This document shows positions 17,577 through 20,034 of a stretch of DNA of 20,034 nt, piece after piece. How positions within the stretch are numbered: the first letter of the stretch is position 1; every line of letters begins with the position of its first letter. The notes beneath the pieces were generated by a model that was not told the DNA's origin, did no database searches, and worked only from the letters and a program-made list of their open reading frames with translations. A program made the translations under genes and the position numbers. Source of the DNA: Plantago elongata (taxonomy: Eukaryota > Streptophyta > Magnoliopsida > Lamiales > Plantaginaceae); contig JAYMSP010003376.1 of assembly GCA_036897095.1 (NCBI GenBank), positions 1-20,034 of the forward strand, given 5' to 3'.

Positions 17577-17790
17577 GAACAACTCAGGGGGGGGTGGGAC
17601 ATTTGGTTGGGAACCATTTGTTTGTAAGGATCTTATAATATGATTATTGTAAGGAAACTCAATTATCTGTTCTAGTGAATTCCAGGTCTCAGAAAGGCCG
17701 AAGTGGATTAGTTGGAGGATTACGCCATCTCCAGATACCACTATACTTGCTGTGTATTTACTTATTCGTATTTACCAAGCATAACACAGA

Positions 17791-17816
17791 CACACACACA
17801 CACACACACACACACA
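17791..17816. repeat. (CA)13 microsatellite
   Basis: Thirteen CA units inside the LTR. Confidence 0.95.
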
Positions 17817-17989
17817 ATATTATTGCAAAGAACAAAACTCATTTATCTATCGCAAAGTCTTCTGCTCTCTTAATTTAAGTATCAGAAACCCTCCAGTTTC
17901 TGAGAAATAGTGTTTATCAACAAAAGCTTGAAAAGATTATTCACCCCACCCCCCTCTAATCTTCCTTTGATGTTATCTAGACCAACAAG

Positions 17990-18000
17990 TGGTATCAGAG
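17990..18000 (+). other. Primer binding site for initiator Met-tRNA
   Basis: TGGTATCAGAG matches the complement of the 3' end of plant initiator methionine tRNA (TGGTATCAGAGC) over 11 bases; the next base is T, not C. It lies two bases after the LTR end. Minus-strand DNA synthesis starts here in copia elements. Confidence 0.85.
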
Positions 18001-18090
18001 TAGGAGGTTCCCAAGCCTTCTGTAGTGAACCTTGATTCCTCAGATAGGTAAACGTTTTTGTGTCGCTTTTCGAGGACGTTTTACTTTGTA

Positions 18091-18328
18091 TGTTAAGTGT
18101 GCATGTATGTCTTTGAGTGATGCTCCAGTTCTGAAGCCCGCGAATTACGAGAAATGGAATAACAACATGATGATGCATCCTGAAGCTATCGGTGATGAGA
18201 TGATCTATGTGTTAAGTGTGCAGGTATGTCACTGAGTGATGCTCCGGTTCTGAAGCTTGAGAATTATGAGAAATGGAAGAACAACATGATGCTGCATCTT
18301 GAAGCTATCAGTGATGAGATGATCTATG
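18091..18328 (+). repeat. 119-bp tandem duplication across the gag start
   Basis: 18091-18209 and 18210-18328 are adjacent direct copies differing at about 12 of 119 positions (near 90% identity). Each contains an ATG (18107 and 18226) opening the frame M-S-L-S-D-A-P-V-L-K. 119 is not a multiple of three, so the first ATG runs out of frame and stops at 18233-18235, inside the second copy. Confidence 0.9.
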
Positions 18329-20034
18329 TCATCAAGGAAGAACCTATCAAAATCAGATAACTCAAAACAAGTTATTGGGGTGTCTGATGGTCGAAGAACC
18401 ACTAGAAAGGATGCAAAAGGTAGTGATACATCTACTAGTGATAGTGGTCGTGTTGCTACTGGTCAAGATGAGAATGAAGACAAGCCTTGTGAACTCTGGA
18501 CATCGGAAGATGCCAAGAGACACAGGTTGGATGGTCAAGCTCGTAACATCATCATTCGAGCCACACTTGAGCATGCAAACTGTGGTATGCTAAAACGATG
18601 AAAGTTGCATTGCAATTGATTGAAGAAATCTATGACGGAACTGAGAAAACCATGGAAAACAAGTTCGAAGTTCTAAAACTGAAGTTCCAAAACTTCAAAC
18701 AAAGTCCCATTGAAACTCTGGAATAACTTGATTTTTAGTTTACTACTCTCATGAGTGTTATGGCTGCACTTGGAGAAAGTGATAGATATTCGAATTCTGA
18801 CAAGGTGAAAACCATCTTCAGAAGTTTGAACCAAAATTGAGAACATACCCAGTTCTATTTTAACCAGGGTATGCCACAAATCACATCAGTGAAACTCTTT
18901 TCACATTTAGCCACTGTGAACTATGAGACAATCCAACGTGGTTTGGCTACAACCGAAAAGTTGCAAAGTGTTGCTCTAGTCACACAAGGTACTTCTGAAA
19001 AGAAGGACACCAAGGAAGTATCTGAAGAAAATGCTCTAGTTGTTCGACACATGAAGAAATATGTGAGTCAAGAGATAGAAAGGAGAAAAGCAAAGGAGAA
19101 GCTGAAAAAGCATCTCGGCCCAAACTATCATCAGTACAAGAACATTCAAATGAACAACTCTCGAACAACCCCGCTCAGAAAGCTATTAGTACTGAAGTCG
19201 CTGAAATTGGAAATGATATTTGCTTCTATTGACAGAAACTTGGTCACCTCAAACGTGATTGCCCTACTTTCAACAAGCTCAAGACAAGTAACACAAAGAG
19301 AGAAGAACTTTCAAAAGGAATCAGAGGGTCTTGCTCACTGTAGATAGAAAGAAGATCCAAATTCAACTTGATGCTTTGAATATTGAGTCAGGATTTGATG
19401 ATCAAGATCCAGATGACCCAAAACTACCATCACCAAAATTGTGCGGCATTACTCACGATGTAATTGACTTTGTCCAAAAGAGAATGACATGTGTAGAGTT
19501 GCTGAGATAATGGGTCTCGACATCTCCAACATTGAAATGTGCCTCATGGATGATGAGGTAACTAACACTTCACAATCCATGTATTATGAGAGTAATGATG
19601 ATGGTATCAATGATTTGGAATTGGTCAAAAGTGAACTTGATCAATATGAAAGAGAATTTTCGGTTGTTGAATCTAAAACCAAGATTCTGGAAGAATGCAA
19701 AGGAACTCTTGAAAAGAGGTTTCTAAGTTGACCAAGGTATCCGAGAGCAAGGACGCTGAAATAGCATCTCTACAGTCTCGGATATCGGAGAATGAAAATT
19801 ATCATGAACTAGCCTTGAATGATCTAAATGAAAAGATGAAGAAGCTTCTTTCTGAAAATGATGAACTCAAAAAGAAAGAAATTTCCTTCAAATCATTTGT
19901 CAAAACTAGTGACACTCTCACGGAAGTTCAATCATATTTAAGAGATTCTTCTGAGAGAGGCGGACTTGGACTTGATGCTCAATCAAGTAGCTCCACTCCT
20001 CTGAAAAAGAGTGATGGAAGGTTGACCTTTGTAA
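18107..20034 (+). pseudogene. Copia gag, multiply broken, partial
   Basis: Pieces in order. (1) The N-terminal motif SDAPVLKPANYEKW from ATG 18107, repeated from ATG 18226. (2) A linker and WTSEDAKRHRLDGQARNII (about 18326-18600, another frame). (3) The central gag region ENKFEVLKLKFQNFK to KVKTIFRSL from 18598, with in-frame stops TAA 18724, TAG 18736 and TGA 18838, continuing in the same frame through 18871. (4) After a frameshift near 19155-19165, the zinc knuckle: Cys 19221, then a TGA stop at 19230 where the second Cys belongs, His 19245, Cys 19260. (5) Further frameshifts, then an acidic coiled coil (19489-19731) that shifts frame near 19722 and stays open to the window end (KLTKVSESKDAEIASLQSR). 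The family role is the capsid/nucleocapsid of the retrotransposon particle; this copy cannot make it. Protease and pol would lie beyond the window. Confidence 0.8.

Larger units (their letters stand above)
16544..17987 (+). repeat. Putative 5' LTR, about 1.44 kb
   Basis: It starts at TGTTAGGAAT (16544), chosen as the best TG-type terminus. It ends at ACCAACA, two bases before the primer binding site. A TATA box (17112), the paired hairpin repeats, a G8 run (17587-17594), a CA microsatellite (17791-17816) and a C-rich tract just before the end (about 17943-17956) lie inside. Both borders need the 3' LTR for proof; the 3' border is the firmer one. Confidence 0.55.
16544..20034 (+). mobile_element. 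Ty1/copia retrotransposon, 5' part, cut by window end
   Basis: The order is a putative 5' LTR (16544-17987), a primer binding site (17990-18000), an untranslated leader, and a broken gag running off the window. The gag has an N-terminal copia motif, a central UBN2-like region, a CCHC zinc knuckle and a long acidic/coiled-coil C-terminus. That extended gag is reminiscent of the SIRE/Maximus lineage, but without reverse transcriptase the lineage is an inference. Stops and frameshifts make it non-autonomous. The 3' LTR and target duplication lie outside, so LTR borders are provisional. Confidence 0.75.

Noticed and set aside
17675..17878. 67-codon frame with a Thr-His repeat
   Set aside because: The THTHTH text is the CA microsatellite in the LTR.
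1..20034. CRISPR array, prokaryotic operon, or intact tRNA/rRNA
   Set aside because: There are no regularly spaced repeats with unique spacers, the one real gene has introns, and no complete tRNA fold or rRNA core was found.

Overview
This is AT-rich plant nuclear DNA, almost certainly from a eudicot. The evidence is one split gene with canonical GT..AG introns for a chloroplast-targeted SufC-type ABC ATPase, surrounded by typical plant transposons (hAT-like, Mutator-like, Ty3/gypsy and Ty1/copia). I cannot name the species or family from this sequence. I found no bacterial genes, CRISPR array, rRNA or intact tRNA.

Layout. Bases 1-5300 hold no gene that I can support. They contain a purine tract, a 110-bp foldback, a 435-bp hAT-like element with a perfect 8-bp target duplication and a tRNA-like segment inside it, degenerate repeats, microsatellites, and a roughly 1.1-kb hAT-like element built around a six-copy G/C-rich minisatellite. 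Bases 5513-13280 are the single intact gene: six coding exons, all introns phase 0, 303 residues, the plastid SufC homologue (ABCI6/NAP7 type). It supplies the ATPase subunit of the SufBCD iron-sulfur scaffold. Its second intron is about 4.76 kb. That intron carries a decayed antisense copy of an FDM/IDN2-like XH-domain gene (an RNA-directed DNA methylation factor family), a 1.25-kb hAT-like element and an 0.88-kb Mutator-like element. The Mutator-like element sits inside one copy of an 86-bp tandem duplication, so the other copy preserves the empty site.

Bases 13281-14339 are 3' UTR and flank. Bases 14348-15314 are a hAT-like element that has captured the start of a PB1-domain gene (50 codons, minus strand). 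A smaller hAT-like element follows (15589-15998), directly abutting a Ty3/gypsy RNase H remnant (15999-16217). From 16544 to the window end lies the 5' part of a Ty1/copia element: a putative LTR of about 1.44 kb, an initiator-Met primer binding site, and a broken gag. The gag has a 119-bp duplication at its start, nonsense codons, frameshifts, and a zinc-knuckle cysteine position replaced by a stop. The window ends within the gag C-terminal coiled coil.

The genes do not form a functional system together. There is one housekeeping plastid gene in a transposon-rich neighbourhood. The most interesting items are the gene fragments carried by or buried among transposons (FDM/XH, PB1), the paired LTR hairpins that keep their fold but not their sequence, and the internally dated Mutator-like insertion.
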